Assembly: GCA_023954175.1 (NCBI GenBank) | Contig: JAMLIM010000020.1 | Coordinates: 1 to 51,278 of the forward strand | Direction of reading: 5' to 3' | DNA: 51,278 bases | Origin: Rhizobacter sp. | GTDB taxonomy: Bacteria > Pseudomonadota > Gammaproteobacteria > Burkholderiales > Burkholderiaceae_C | Shown here: positions 9,484-17,053 of the stretch, piece after piece | How the letters are laid out: every line of letters begins with the position of its first letter | Position numbering within the stretch: the first letter of the stretch is position 1 | Notes under the pieces: generated by a model | What the model was told of the DNA's origin: nothing | Databases searched by the model: none | The model's input: the letters and a program-made list of their open reading frames with translations, nothing else | Translations under genes and position numbers: made by a program

Positions 9484-10272
9484 TTACTTGGTCTTGCGAG
9501 CGACGAGCTCGATCTTGGTGCTGCCCTTGGGCGGCGTGAAGGTGAACACCGAGTCCTTGAACTTCGGCTTCAGGTCCCAGCTGATCAGCGAGACCGATTG
9601 CGGCCGCGCGTCGTCGCTGCGGTCCGTGATCACGAGCTTGCGCGGCAGCGGCTTGGCGCCCGTGGTGATCCAGATCTGCCAGTCGATCTTGCCCTGCCTG
9701 AAGGCGTAGTGGTCGCACAGGTCGTCGCCGATGATGTCCTGCCCGGCGTTCATCGCGGACTCGATGCCGTCGAGCGGCGCCAGGTCGGTCCCCCAGAGGA
9801 ACAGGTCGGACAGCGGCACCTCGACGTCGAAGCGCTTCTTCAGGCCGTCGATGACCTCGCCGATCGAGCCGCTGAATTCGGCGCTGGAATAGTACTTCTG
9901 CGCCGGCGTGTACAGCGTCACCATCTTGCCGTCGAAGGACAGCTCGCGCGTCGAGCGTGCGCTCGACATCAGCACGAACAGGCGGTTCGGGCGCACCACG
10001 TCCAGGTCGGCGGTGGCGGTGTGCTGCAGCCTCTGGCCGTCGACGAGCACGCGCTCGCCGCTGAGTTCGACCGAGACGCCGAAGCGCTTCAACGACTGCA
10101 GCTGCGCGCCCATGTCCTTGAGCGCCTGGATCACCGCCGGATCGACGGCTTGGGCCGGCGCCGCCGCATCCGCAGCCGCAGCCGCCGGGGCCTGCGCCTG
10201 GGCGGGCGGTGCGGCCAGCAACAAGGCCAGCAACGGGGCCAGCAAGGCGGACGCGAAACTTCCACGAATCAT
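9484..10272 (-). CDS. Secreted DUF2092 domain protein
   Basis: 262 residues. Signal peptide over residues 1-24 (ASALLAPLLALLLAAPPAQA), then a short Ala-rich linker and a DUF2092 domain containing ALKDMGAQLQSLKRFGVSVE, RPNRLFV, KYYSSAEF and IWITTGAKPLPRKLVI. The fold resembles the LolA/LolB-like lipoprotein-carrier beta sheet; a periplasmic lipid or lipoprotein-related role is an inference from that fold. The ATG at 10272 is chosen over the open frame upstream to 10383 because the signal peptide starts there and a GGAG ribosome site lies seven bases before it. It leads the two-gene unit with the Asn/Val-rich protein. Confidence 0.82.
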   Translation of the reverse strand: MIRGSFASALLAPLLALLLAAPPAQAQAPAAAAADAAAPAQAVDPAVIQALKDMGAQLQSLKRFGVSVELSGERVLVDGQRLQHTATADLDVVRPNRLFVLMSSARSTRELSFDGKMVTLYTPAQKYYSSAEFSGSIGEVIDGLKKRFDVEVPLSDLFLWGTDLAPLDGIESAMNAGQDIIGDDLCDHYAFRQGKIDWQIWITTGAKPLPRKLVITDRSDDARPQSVSLISWDLKPKFKDSVFTFTPPKGSTKIELVARKTK

Positions 10273-10425
10273 GGCAAATCTCCAGGAGTTTGCCGACAGG
10301 CTAGCACGCTCGGACGGCTTCACGCCCTCGGCGTGGGTGGCTCCCGACAGTTCTGCGCGCCCGTTCCGGGGCCGGGGCTGCATCGCTTTGCGGCGGCGCT
10401 TCCTGACGCACGTCGCGAGCTTCGA

Positions 10426-11922
10426 TCACTGCTTCGGCTGCACCTGCTCGCGCGCCTTCGCGCGCTCCGCCTGCTGCGCTTCGAGCAGCTTGTAGGCGGT
10501 GTAGTATTTGTAGATGTTGGAGACGTAGGTGACAGTCTCGGCGCCGATCTTGTCGGCGGCGACGAGCTCCACGTTGCCGAACCAGCGGTTCGGGTCGAGC
10601 CCGCGCTTGGCGGCCTCGCGCCGCAGGCTCGCGATGCGCGCCGGGCCGGCGTTGTAGGACGCGAAGGTGAACAGGCCCTTGTTGAGCGCCGTCATCGGTT
10701 CGTCCTTGTAGTAGCGATCGATCATGAAGCGCATGTACTTCACGCCGCCGTTGACGTTGTTCTCCAGCAGCTTGATGTCGCCGACCTTCAGGTCCTTGCC
10801 GGTCGCCGGCATGATCTGCATGATGCCGATCGCGCCGACGGCGCTGCGGGCGTTGTGGTCGAGGCCCGATTCCTGGTAGGACTGCGCCATCATCAGCAGG
10901 TGGTCGACGTCGTACTGGCTGCCGTACTTCTTGAACAGCGCAACCACGTCGCCGAAGCGCTTCGCGTCGTCGCGGCTGACGGCGTTCCTGACGAACTTGT
11001 CGCTCTTCACATAGCGATTGACCGCCGAGTTGCCGAACTGCGTGCCCTTGCGGTGGGTCTTGACGAAGGCGTTGAGCGCGGCCATCAGCTGCGGGCTGTC
11101 CTTGCGCAGCATGAAGGCGTCCTCGCCGCCGGCCTGCAGCACCGCGCCCTCCTTGTACTGGAACTTCGTGAACACCTTGGACCACATCTCGGCCTTGTAG
11201 CGATCGACGACGGTGTGCGGCACGAGGCCGGCATTGACCATCTCGAGGATGTCCTCGGATTCGAGCTCCTCCGGCGCGTCGCGGATCACGACCGGCTTCT
11301 TGCCTTCGGACTTGAAGCGCGCGTTGAGCGCGACGAGGTGCTCGTGATAGCTCGTGCTCGGCCGCACGAAGACCTCCTGGCCCGACAACTGCTCGATCGC
11401 GGTCACCGGCGGCAGGCCGGGCGCGGTGACGACGACCTCGTGGATGTCGGTGTACATCGGGTCGGAGAAGTCGACCCGCTCGCGGCGCGCCGGCGTGATC
11501 GTCATGTCGGCGAACACGACATCGCCGTTGCCGGCGACGAGGGCGTCGATGATCTCGTCACGCGGCGTCGGCAGGAACACGACGCGCACCTTCAACGCCT
11601 TCGACTTGACCGTCCTGTTCACTTCCTGCTCGAAGGCGGTGAACACGTCGTAGCTCACGCCGCTCGGCCGGCCCTTCTCGACGTAGTAGAAGGTCTTGGA
11701 CGACGGCACGAGCGCCCGGATCAGGCGGCGCTCGACCATGGCGTCGAAGTCACCTTTCCACGGGCGCGCGCCAACCGGCAGGCTGCCGGACGGCGCCGAA
11801 GCTTCGGTTGCCGCGGGGGGCGATGTCTTGGGGGACGGCGGTGGCGCCGCGGCCCGTGCCGACACGGCCCAGGCGACCAGCAAGCTCGACAGGACAAGTG
11901 CGCTGCGTGCGAAGGCTCTCAT
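10426..11922 (-). CDS. MltF-like membrane-bound lytic murein transglycosylase
   Basis: 498 residues. Cuts the peptidoglycan glycan chain. Order of parts: signal peptide (1-25), a Pro/Ala/Ser linker, a family-3 solute-binding-like domain (about 60-305), and a C-terminal SLT transglycosylase domain (about 335-470). The catalytic Glu is E351 in YQESGLDHNARSAVGAIG, followed by IMQIMPATG. This two-domain build is that of MltF, whose binding domain senses peptide ligands. The ATG at 11922 is preferred to an in-frame TTG at 11940 because the signal peptide begins with MRAFARSALV. It lies alone; the next gene upstream on the same strand begins 80 bases away. No lipobox was seen, so it may be periplasmic rather than a lipoprotein. 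Confidence 0.92.
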   Translation of the reverse strand: MRAFARSALVLSSLLVAWAVSARAAAPPPSPKTSPPAATEASAPSGSLPVGARPWKGDFDAMVERRLIRALVPSSKTFYYVEKGRPSGVSYDVFTAFEQEVNRTVKSKALKVRVVFLPTPRDEIIDALVAGNGDVVFADMTITPARRERVDFSDPMYTDIHEVVVTAPGLPPVTAIEQLSGQEVFVRPSTSYHEHLVALNARFKSEGKKPVVIRDAPEELESEDILEMVNAGLVPHTVVDRYKAEMWSKVFTKFQYKEGAVLQAGGEDAFMLRKDSPQLMAALNAFVKTHRKGTQFGNSAVNRYVKSDKFVRNAVSRDDAKRFGDVVALFKKYGSQYDVDHLLMMAQSYQESGLDHNARSAVGAIGIMQIMPATGKDLKVGDIKLLENNVNGGVKYMRFMIDRYYKDEPMTALNKGLFTFASYNAGPARIASLRREAAKRGLDPNRWFGNVELVAADKIGAETVTYVSNIYKYYTAYKLLEAQQAERAKAREQVQPKQ

Positions 11923-12002
11923 GACGGGCAACCCGGACAAGATGACGGCGCATCCTATCGGCGGACGAACCCCCCGGCAACTGGGGGGGCATTGGCCCGC
12001 GC

Positions 12003-12506
12003 TCAGCGCGCGCGTGCGCTCCTGGACTGCCCCTGGCGCTGGCGCCTGCAGCTTGCGTTGATGACGCGCAGTTCGGCCAGGGATGCGTCGATCTGCGCAC
12101 GCTTGGCCTCGAGCTCGGCGATCGCGGTGTCGGTGCGCGCGATCACGTAGTCGAGCTGCTGCTTGCGCCCTTCACCATGGTCGCCGTAGAGGTCGAGGTA
12201 GTGCTTGATCTCGGCCAGCGGCGAGCCGAGCGCCTTGGCGCGCAGGATCAGCGTCAGGCGCGCGCGGTCACTGCGGGTGTAGACGCGCGCACCGTTCACG
12301 CGCTGCGGCGCGAGCAGCCCCTTGTCCTCGTAGAAGCGCAGTGCGCGCAGCGTGATGCCGAACTCCTTGCACAGCTCGGTGATGCCGTAGAGCTCGGTGC
12401 CGCCGTCGCCGCGGTGCGAATCGACGAAGGCCTGCGCGTCGCGTGCCGCCTTCGCGCCGCCGCGCGCGGCGCGACGGGACGGGGCCGGTTGCGCGCCAGT
12501 GCTCAC
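12003..12506 (-). CDS. MerR-family transcriptional regulator, LiuR-like
   Basis: 167 residues with a GTG start. After a 38-residue Ala/Arg-rich tail comes a MerR winged helix-turn-helix (YGITELCKEFGITLRALRFYEDKGLL), the wing (RVNGARVYTRSDRARL), then a coiled-coil dimer helix (about 105-155) with repeated Leu/Ile and Ala-Glu pairs. There is no Cys cluster of metal-sensing MerR proteins. The pattern LTLILRAKALGSPLAEIKHYLDLY resembles LiuR, the regulator of branched-chain acyl-CoA degradation in proteobacteria. It is divergent from the carboxylase genes and starts 18 bases after the SCP2 gene, so it is in one transcript with SCP2. It most likely controls the divergent acyl-CoA operon; its effector is probably an acyl-CoA. 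Confidence 0.85.
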   Translation of the reverse strand: MSTGAQPAPSRRAARGGAKAARDAQAFVDSHRGDGGTELYGITELCKEFGITLRALRFYEDKGLLAPQRVNGARVYTRSDRARLTLILRAKALGSPLAEIKHYLDLYGDHGEGRKQQLDYVIARTDTAIAELEAKRAQIDASLAELRVINASCRRQRQGQSRSARAR

Positions 12507-12524
12507 GGGGGCGACCTCGCGTCC

Positions 12525-12821
12525 TCAGATCACGCGCTGCAGGCGCATCGCGACGCCCATGTCGCCCGCCACCTTGAGCTTGCCGACCATGAAGCCGGTC
12601 GCCGGCTCGAGCTCGCCGGTGAGCAGCGCGTTCAGGTTCGCGAGCGTGATGCCGACGGTGCAATCGGCGTCGCCGCTTGCGTTGGTCACGCTGTTGGGCG
12701 CGCTGCGGCCGTCGATGTAGATCGTGCCTTCGTCGCCGCAGTCGAACTTGAGCGTCGCGCCGAGGCCGCTGTCGTCGCCAACCTTGGTGCGGATCGCCTG
12801 GGTGCATTCATCGAGGGTCAT
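12525..12821 (-). CDS. SCP2 sterol-binding domain protein
   Basis: 98 residues, a single SCP2 domain. Visible features: an acidic N-terminal helix, the strand GATLKFDCGDEGTIYIDG, the DCTVGITLANLNALLTGEL segment and the end GKLKVAGDMGVAMRLQRVI, which are typical. SCP2 domains bind fatty acids, acyl-CoAs or other lipids in a hydrophobic pocket. It is the first gene of the leftward transcript with the MerR regulator and faces the acyl-CoA operon across a 145-base gap. A role in holding or delivering the acyl-CoA intermediates of that pathway is an inference from context. Confidence 0.88.
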   Translation of the reverse strand: MTLDECTQAIRTKVGDDSGLGATLKFDCGDEGTIYIDGRSAPNSVTNASGDADCTVGITLANLNALLTGELEPATGFMVGKLKVAGDMGVAMRLQRVI

Positions 12822-12904
12822 CGGTCTGGTCCTTTGTCGTGTCGGGTGGGCAGGGGAATGGGTCCGGCAGCAATGCTAGGCATTCAGGGTCACGCGCACC
12901 ACCG

Positions 12905-12957
12905 TGTATTCACCAATACGATATCAGATTGACGTTAACGGCATGCTGCGGTCCAAT
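12905..12957 (+). promoter_or_regulatory. Divergent control region with candidate MerR operator and promoter
   Basis: Between the divergent SCP2 and carboxyltransferase genes. A perfect short inverted repeat GTATTCACCAATAC lies at 12905-12918. A perfect 8-bp palindrome CGTTAACG lies at 12933-12940 and overlaps a -35-like TTGACG (12929-12934). A weak -10-like TCCAAT follows at 12952-12957 with a 17-base spacer. MerR-family regulators bind palindromes in or beside the promoter of their divergent targets, so this is the natural operator candidate. Sequence is seen; assignment is inference. Confidence 0.45.
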
Positions 12958-12966
12958 GCGCTCGCC

Positions 12967-14580
12967 ATGCCAGCAATCGCCTCCGCCCTCGATCCGCGCT
13001 CGGCCGCCTTCGCCGCCAACGCCGCGCGCATGCGCGAGCGGCTCGACGAGGTCGAGCGCCTGCACGCGCAGGTGATCGCCGGGTCGCAGTCCAAGCGCGA
13101 GCGCTTCGAGGAACGCGGCCAGTTGCTGCCGCGCGAGCGCGTCGCGCGCCTGATCGACCGCGGCTCGACCTTCCTCGAGCTCTCGCGCCTCGCCGGCCTC
13201 AACATGCACGACGACGACGGCAGGAAGGCCGTGCTCGGCGGGGGAGCTATCGTCGGCATCGGCGTCGTCGCCGGCCGGCGCTGCCTCGTCTCGGCGAGCG
13301 ACAGCGCCCTGAAGGGCGGCACCGTCGCCCCGATGGGGTTGAAGAAGGCGCTGCGCGCGCAGGAGATTGCACGCGAAAACAAGCTGCCGCTGATCTACCT
13401 CGTCGAATCCGGCGGCGCCAACCTGATGTACCAGGCCGAGATCTTCATCGACGGCGGGCGCAGCTTTGCGAACCAGGCGCGGCTGTCTGCCGCGGGCATC
13501 CCGCAGATCGCCGTCGTGCACGGGTCCTCGACGGCAGGCGGCGCCTACCTGCCGGGGCTGTCGGACTACGTGGTGCTGGTGCGCGGGCGCTCCAGCATCT
13601 TTCTCGCCGGCCCGCCGCTCGTGAAGGCGGCGATCGGCGAGGACGCGACCGAGGAGGAGCTCGGCGGCGCCGAGACGCACGCCGAAGTGACGGGCCTCGG
13701 CGAGTACCTCTGCGAGAACGACGCCCACGCGATCGCGCTCGCGCGCGAGCTGATGGACAAGCTGCAGTGGGACGGCGTGCCGGCACCCGCGATCGAGGCG
13801 CCGGCGCCGCTCTTCGACGCAGAGGAGTTGCTCGGCATCGTGCCCGCCGACGAGCGCGAGCCCTACGACGTGCGCGAAGTCGTCGCGCGCCTCGTCGACG
13901 GCTCCGACTTCCTCGAATTCAAGGCGCGCTACGGATCGGAGACGGTTTGCGGCCACGCCCGCGTCGACGGCCAGCGCGTCGGCATCATCGGCAACAACGG
14001 GCCGATCCAGCCGGCCGGCTCGACCAAGGCGGCGCAGTTCATCCAGCTCTGCGACCAGAGCGGCACGCCGCTCGTCTTCCTGCAGAACACGACCGGCTAC
14101 ATGGTCGGCTCGGTCGCCGAGCGCGGCGGTGCGATCAAGCACGGCTCGAAGATGATCCAGGCCGTCGCCAACGCGCGGGTGCCCAAGTTCACCTTCGTCC
14201 TCGGTGGCTCCTACGGCGCCGGCAACTACGGCATGTGCGGGCGCGGTTTCGACCCGCGCTTCATCTTCGCCTGGCCGTCGGCGCGCACCGCGGTGATGGG
14301 CGGCGCGCAGGCGGCGAAGGTGATGGACATCGTGAACCGCGCCAAGCTCGCGCGCAGTGGCGCCGAGGCGAACGACGAAGCGCTGAAGGCGATGTCCGAC
14401 GCGCTGAAGAACCGGCTCGATCGCGAATCGACGGCGCTCTTTTCCACCGCCCGGTTGTGGGACGACGGCATCATCGACCCGCGCGACACGCGCCGCGTGC
14501 TCGCGCTGTGCCTCGCGCTCACGCGCGAAGCCGATGCGCGCGTTCTTAGACCCAACACCTTCGGCGTGGCGCGCTTCTGA
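12967..14580 (+). CDS. Acyl-CoA carboxylase, carboxyltransferase (beta) subunit; AtuC/LiuB family
   Basis: 537 residues. Transfers the carboxyl group from biotin to an unsaturated acyl-CoA. It has two crotonase-like halves; the oxyanion-hole glycines are in GSSTAGGAYLPGLSD (N half) and GGSYGAGNYGMCGR (C half). It belongs with methylcrotonyl- and geranyl-CoA carboxylase beta subunits, ending in the related TFGVARF. It deviates from both near the substrate pocket: TVAPMGLKKALRAQEIA where those families usually read TYYPLTVKKHLRAQEIA. Starts at 12904 (GTG), 12943 and 12967 are in frame; 12967 is chosen because MPAIASALDPRSAAFAANA matches the usual N-terminus. Its partner biotin subunit is at 17054. 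The acyl-CoA substrate is uncertain: isoprenoid or other branched acyl-CoA. Confidence 0.88.
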   Translation: MPAIASALDPRSAAFAANAARMRERLDEVERLHAQVIAGSQSKRERFEERGQLLPRERVARLIDRGSTFLELSRLAGLNMHDDDGRKAVLGGGAIVGIGVVAGRRCLVSASDSALKGGTVAPMGLKKALRAQEIARENKLPLIYLVESGGANLMYQAEIFIDGGRSFANQARLSAAGIPQIAVVHGSSTAGGAYLPGLSDYVVLVRGRSSIFLAGPPLVKAAIGEDATEEELGGAETHAEVTGLGEYLCENDAHAIALARELMDKLQWDGVPAPAIEAPAPLFDAEELLGIVPADEREPYDVREVVARLVDGSDFLEFKARYGSETVCGHARVDGQRVGIIGNNGPIQPAGSTKAAQFIQLCDQSGTPLVFLQNTTGYMVGSVAERGGAIKHGSKMIQAVANARVPKFTFVLGGSYGAGNYGMCGRGFDPRFIFAWPSARTAVMGGAQAAKVMDIVNRAKLARSGAEANDEALKAMSDALKNRLDRESTALFSTARLWDDGIIDPRDTRRVLALCLALTREADARVLRPNTFGVARF

Positions 14581-14615
14581 GCAGCGGCGCCGGCACCGAC
14601 AACGAGGAAGCAGCC

Positions 14616-15770
14616 ATGCAACTCACCCCCGAACACGAACAGATCGCCGACACCGTCCGCAAGTTCGTCGCCAAGGAGATCAACCCGCACGTCGCCGAAT
14701 GGGAGGCGGCGCAGCAGTTTCCGGCGCACGAGGTCTTCAAGAAGCTCGGCGATCTCGGCCTGCTCGGGCTCAAGTACCCGACCGAATTCGGCGGCATGGA
14801 CCTCGACTTCAGCTACTCGATGGTGATGGCCGAGGCGCTCGGCGAGTGCAACTGCGGTGGCGTGCCGATGGCGATCGGCGTGCATACCGACATGTGCACG
14901 CCGGCGCTGGCGCGCTTCGGGTCGGACGATCTGCGGCGCGAGTTCCTCGCCCCTTCGATCGCCGGCGACATGGTCGGCTGCCTCGGCGTGAGCGAAGCGG
15001 GGGGCGGCTCGGACGTCGCCGCCGTCAAGACGCGCGCGCGCCGCGACGGCGACGACTACGTGATCGACGGCTCGAAGATGTGGATCACGAACGGCCTGCA
15101 GGCCGACTGGTGCTGCCTGCTCGCGAACACGTCGGAGGGCGCGCCGCACAAGAACAAGTCGCTGATCGTCGTGCCGATGGACGCGAAGGGCATCACGCGC
15201 CAGAAGATCCGCAAGATCGGCATGGATTCGTCCGACACGGCGCAGCTCTTCTTCGACGGCGTGCGCGTGCCGGCGAGGAACCTGATCGGCCAGGAAGGCA
15301 TGGGCTTCACGTTCCAGATGCTGCAGTTCCAGGAGGAGCGGCTCTACGCCGCAGCCGGGTCGCTGCGTTCGCTCGATCGGCTGATCGACCAGACGATCGA
15401 ATACACGCGCGGCCGCAAGGCCTTCGGCGCGAGCATCCTCGACAACCAGGTCGTGCACTTCCGGCTCGCCGAACTGCGCACCGAAGTCGAGGCCTTGCGC
15501 GCGCTGACCTACCGTGCGGTCGAGATGTACGTCTCGGGCAAGGACGTGACGCGGCTCGCATCGATGGCCAAGCTGAAGTGCGGGCGCCTGTCGCGCGAGG
15601 TCACGGATTCGTGCCTGCAGTATTGGGGCGGCATGGGCTTCACCTGGGACAACCCCGTCTCCCAGGCGTATCGCGACAGCCGCCTGATCTCGATCGGCGG
15701 CGGTGCCGACGAGATCATGCTCGGCATCATCTGCAAGCTCGAAGGCACCTTGCCCGGCCGCGCGAAATAG
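14616..15770 (+). CDS. Acyl-CoA dehydrogenase, citronellyl-CoA dehydrogenase (AtuD)-like
   Basis: 384 residues. FAD enzyme that makes the alpha,beta double bond of an acyl-CoA and hands electrons to ETF. Family motifs: GVSEAGGGSDVAAVKTRA (substrate/FAD), WITNG, and GRKAFGASILDNQ. The common catalytic Glu near the C-terminus (IYEGT in medium-chain enzymes) is absent; the aligned residue is Gly362 in SIGGGADEIML. A Glu is instead present at E241 in QEERLYAAAG, the place of the catalytic base in isovaleryl-CoA dehydrogenase. Branched-acyl dehydrogenases such as IVD share that displaced base, and the GGGADEIMLGI tail resembles AtuD. It lies 35 bases after the carboxyltransferase with a GAGGAAG ribosome site. 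Confidence 0.9.
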   Translation: MQLTPEHEQIADTVRKFVAKEINPHVAEWEAAQQFPAHEVFKKLGDLGLLGLKYPTEFGGMDLDFSYSMVMAEALGECNCGGVPMAIGVHTDMCTPALARFGSDDLRREFLAPSIAGDMVGCLGVSEAGGGSDVAAVKTRARRDGDDYVIDGSKMWITNGLQADWCCLLANTSEGAPHKNKSLIVVPMDAKGITRQKIRKIGMDSSDTAQLFFDGVRVPARNLIGQEGMGFTFQMLQFQEERLYAAAGSLRSLDRLIDQTIEYTRGRKAFGASILDNQVVHFRLAELRTEVEALRALTYRAVEMYVSGKDVTRLASMAKLKCGRLSREVTDSCLQYWGGMGFTWDNPVSQAYRDSRLISIGGGADEIMLGIICKLEGTLPGRAK

Positions 15771-15772
15771 TC

Positions 15773-16597
15773 ATGGCGAAGCTCGAGTTGCCTCCGTTCG
15801 AAGCCATCAGCGCGCGCGTGGACGGTGACGGCGGCGCGGTGCTGCACCTGACGCTGAACCGCCCCGAAGTGCGCAACGCGATGTCGCTGCGCATGGTGAC
15901 GGAACTGCGCCTCGCGCTCGCCGCGGCGGAGGCGGGCGGTGCGGTCCGCGTCGTCGTGTTGCGCGGCGCCGGTGGGCACTTCTGCTCGGGCGGCGACATC
16001 AAGGACATGGCCGCGGCGCGCATGCAGCCCACGGGCGACGGCGAGGACGCGATGGCGAACGTCAACGCGCAGTTCGGTGCGCTCTGCGCAGCCTACGCGC
16101 GCACGCCGCTCGCGCTCGTCGCGGTGCTCGAAGGCACGGTGATGGGGGGAGGTTTCGGCCTCGCGTGCGTCGCCGACGTGGCGATCGCAAGCGAGAACGT
16201 CGCCTTCCGGCTGCCCGAGACGAGCCTCGGCGTCGTGCCGGCGCAGATCGCGCCCTATCTCGTCGAGCGCATCGGCTACTCGCAGGCGCGCCGCTTCGCG
16301 GTGACGGGCGCGCGCGTGGGCGCCGAAGCGGCACTTGCGATCGGCCTCGTGCACGAGGTGCATGCGGGCGACGCGCTCGACGCGGCGCTTGCGCGCGTCG
16401 TCGGCGAAATCCTGCTCTGCGCGCCGGAGGCATTGGCCCAGACCAAGCGCCTCGTCGCCCGGGCGCGGTTCAAGGAGCCGGCCGATCTGATCGACGAAGC
16501 GGCGGCAGTGTTCGCGCAGGCGGTGCGGGGCGCTGAAGGGGTCGAAGGCACGACGGCGTTCGTGCAGAAGCGCAAGCCTTCATGGGCGGCGCAATGA
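15773..16597 (+). CDS. Enoyl-CoA hydratase/isomerase family, AtuE-like
   Basis: 274 residues, crotonase fold. The oxyanion-hole segments are visible: GGHFCSGGDIKDM and GTVMGGGFGLACVADVAIA. Of the two hydratase glutamates, the first is replaced by Gly129 (GGGFGL where hydratases have GGGxEL); the second is kept as Glu149 in LPETSLGVVP. The PETSLGVVPAQIAPYLVERIG region resembles isohexenylglutaconyl-CoA hydratase AtuE more than methylglutaconyl-CoA hydratase LiuC. Only two bases separate it from the dehydrogenase stop, so translation is coupled. Expected job: hydrate the glutaconyl-type product of the carboxylase. The loss of one Glu leaves open a different chemistry such as lyase or isomerase. 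Confidence 0.87.
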   Translation: MAKLELPPFEAISARVDGDGGAVLHLTLNRPEVRNAMSLRMVTELRLALAAAEAGGAVRVVVLRGAGGHFCSGGDIKDMAAARMQPTGDGEDAMANVNAQFGALCAAYARTPLALVAVLEGTVMGGGFGLACVADVAIASENVAFRLPETSLGVVPAQIAPYLVERIGYSQARRFAVTGARVGAEAALAIGLVHEVHAGDALDAALARVVGEILLCAPEALAQTKRLVARARFKEPADLIDEAAAVFAQAVRGAEGVEGTTAFVQKRKPSWAAQ

Positions 16598-16647
16598 CTT
16601 CGTTCGCTCGCGAGTTCAGTGTTGGGATCATGCGCGCGGTAGCGCGG

Positions 16648-16753
16648 GATCAGGCCGCCGGGGCGCTCTGCTCCGCTCATGTCCCCCGGCGCCGGCCTGC
16701 GGCCGACGCCTCCTCCTTTACTTCGCTCCGCAGAGCGCCCCACCGGCCTGATC
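16648..16753. repeat. Long imperfect hairpin (23-base arms)
   Basis: The segment 16648-16670 (GATCAGGCCGCCGGGGCGCT plus CTG) is nearly the reverse complement of 16731-16753; 21 of 23 positions pair, and the inner ten (GGGCGCTCTG with CAGAGCGCCC) pair perfectly. The 60 bases between the arms contain the left arm of a second, larger inverted repeat (16674-16877). Confidence 0.75.
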
Positions 16754-16877
16754 AGATAAGGCGGTGGTACGCGGACGCTTGCATGCGCCGGCCGTGGGTC
16801 GCCGAGGACATCGGGTGGCTGACGGAGCGAAGTAAAGGAGGAGGGTCGGGCAGCGCCCGACCCGGGGGACATGAGCG
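16674..16877. repeat. Large inverted repeat with about 55-base arms
   Basis: 16674-16689 (CGCTCATGTCCCCCGG) pairs perfectly with 16862-16877, and the 22 bases 16709-16730 pair perfectly with 16823-16844 (core CCTCCTTTACTTCGCTCCG). The arms carry different GC-rich mini-hairpins between these blocks: a GCCGGCCTGCGGCCG type on the left and GTCGGGCAGCGCCCGAC on the right. This mosaic build, with conserved ends and variable centre, suggests a small mobile palindromic element present in two opposed copies. Confidence 0.75.
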
Positions 16878-16882
16878 CAGTC

Positions 16883-17035
16883 GGCCACCCGGTGGCCGCG
16901 GCTCGCGCGGAACTTGCAAGGAGAGGCCGAGCGGGACACCGGGTCGCCTCTGTCCGCGCGGAGCTTGCAGGCAGGTGTTCCGTCGGTCATCCGTTGGTCC
17001 CGGCCCGCGCGCAGCCCGCACGCAGGAGTTGAGCC
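16883..17035. repeat. Degenerate tandem repeat, three units of 51 bases
   Basis: Units begin at 16883, 16934 and 16985, each with GG. The best-kept block, CGCGCGG, recurs at 16904, 16955 and 17006 (last base changed), always 51 apart, followed by (A)CTTGCA-like sequence in the first two. 51 is a multiple of three, and the minus strand reads as repeated 17-residue blocks resembling PACKLRADRG. The array ends 18 bases before the biotin carboxylase start codon. Confidence 0.75.
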
Positions 17036-17053
17036 GACGCAGGCGGTGTCCAC

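Larger units (their letters stand above)
16598..17053. other. 456-base non-coding, repeat-rich interval inside the acyl-CoA operon
   Basis: No credible gene lies here. The interval holds nested inverted repeats (16648-16877) and a tandem repeat with a 51-base period (16883-17035), and then the start of the biotin carboxylase gene. It breaks an otherwise tightly packed operon. The long minus-strand open frame that crosses it is a shadow of the carboxylase gene that continues through the repeat. Confidence 0.7.
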
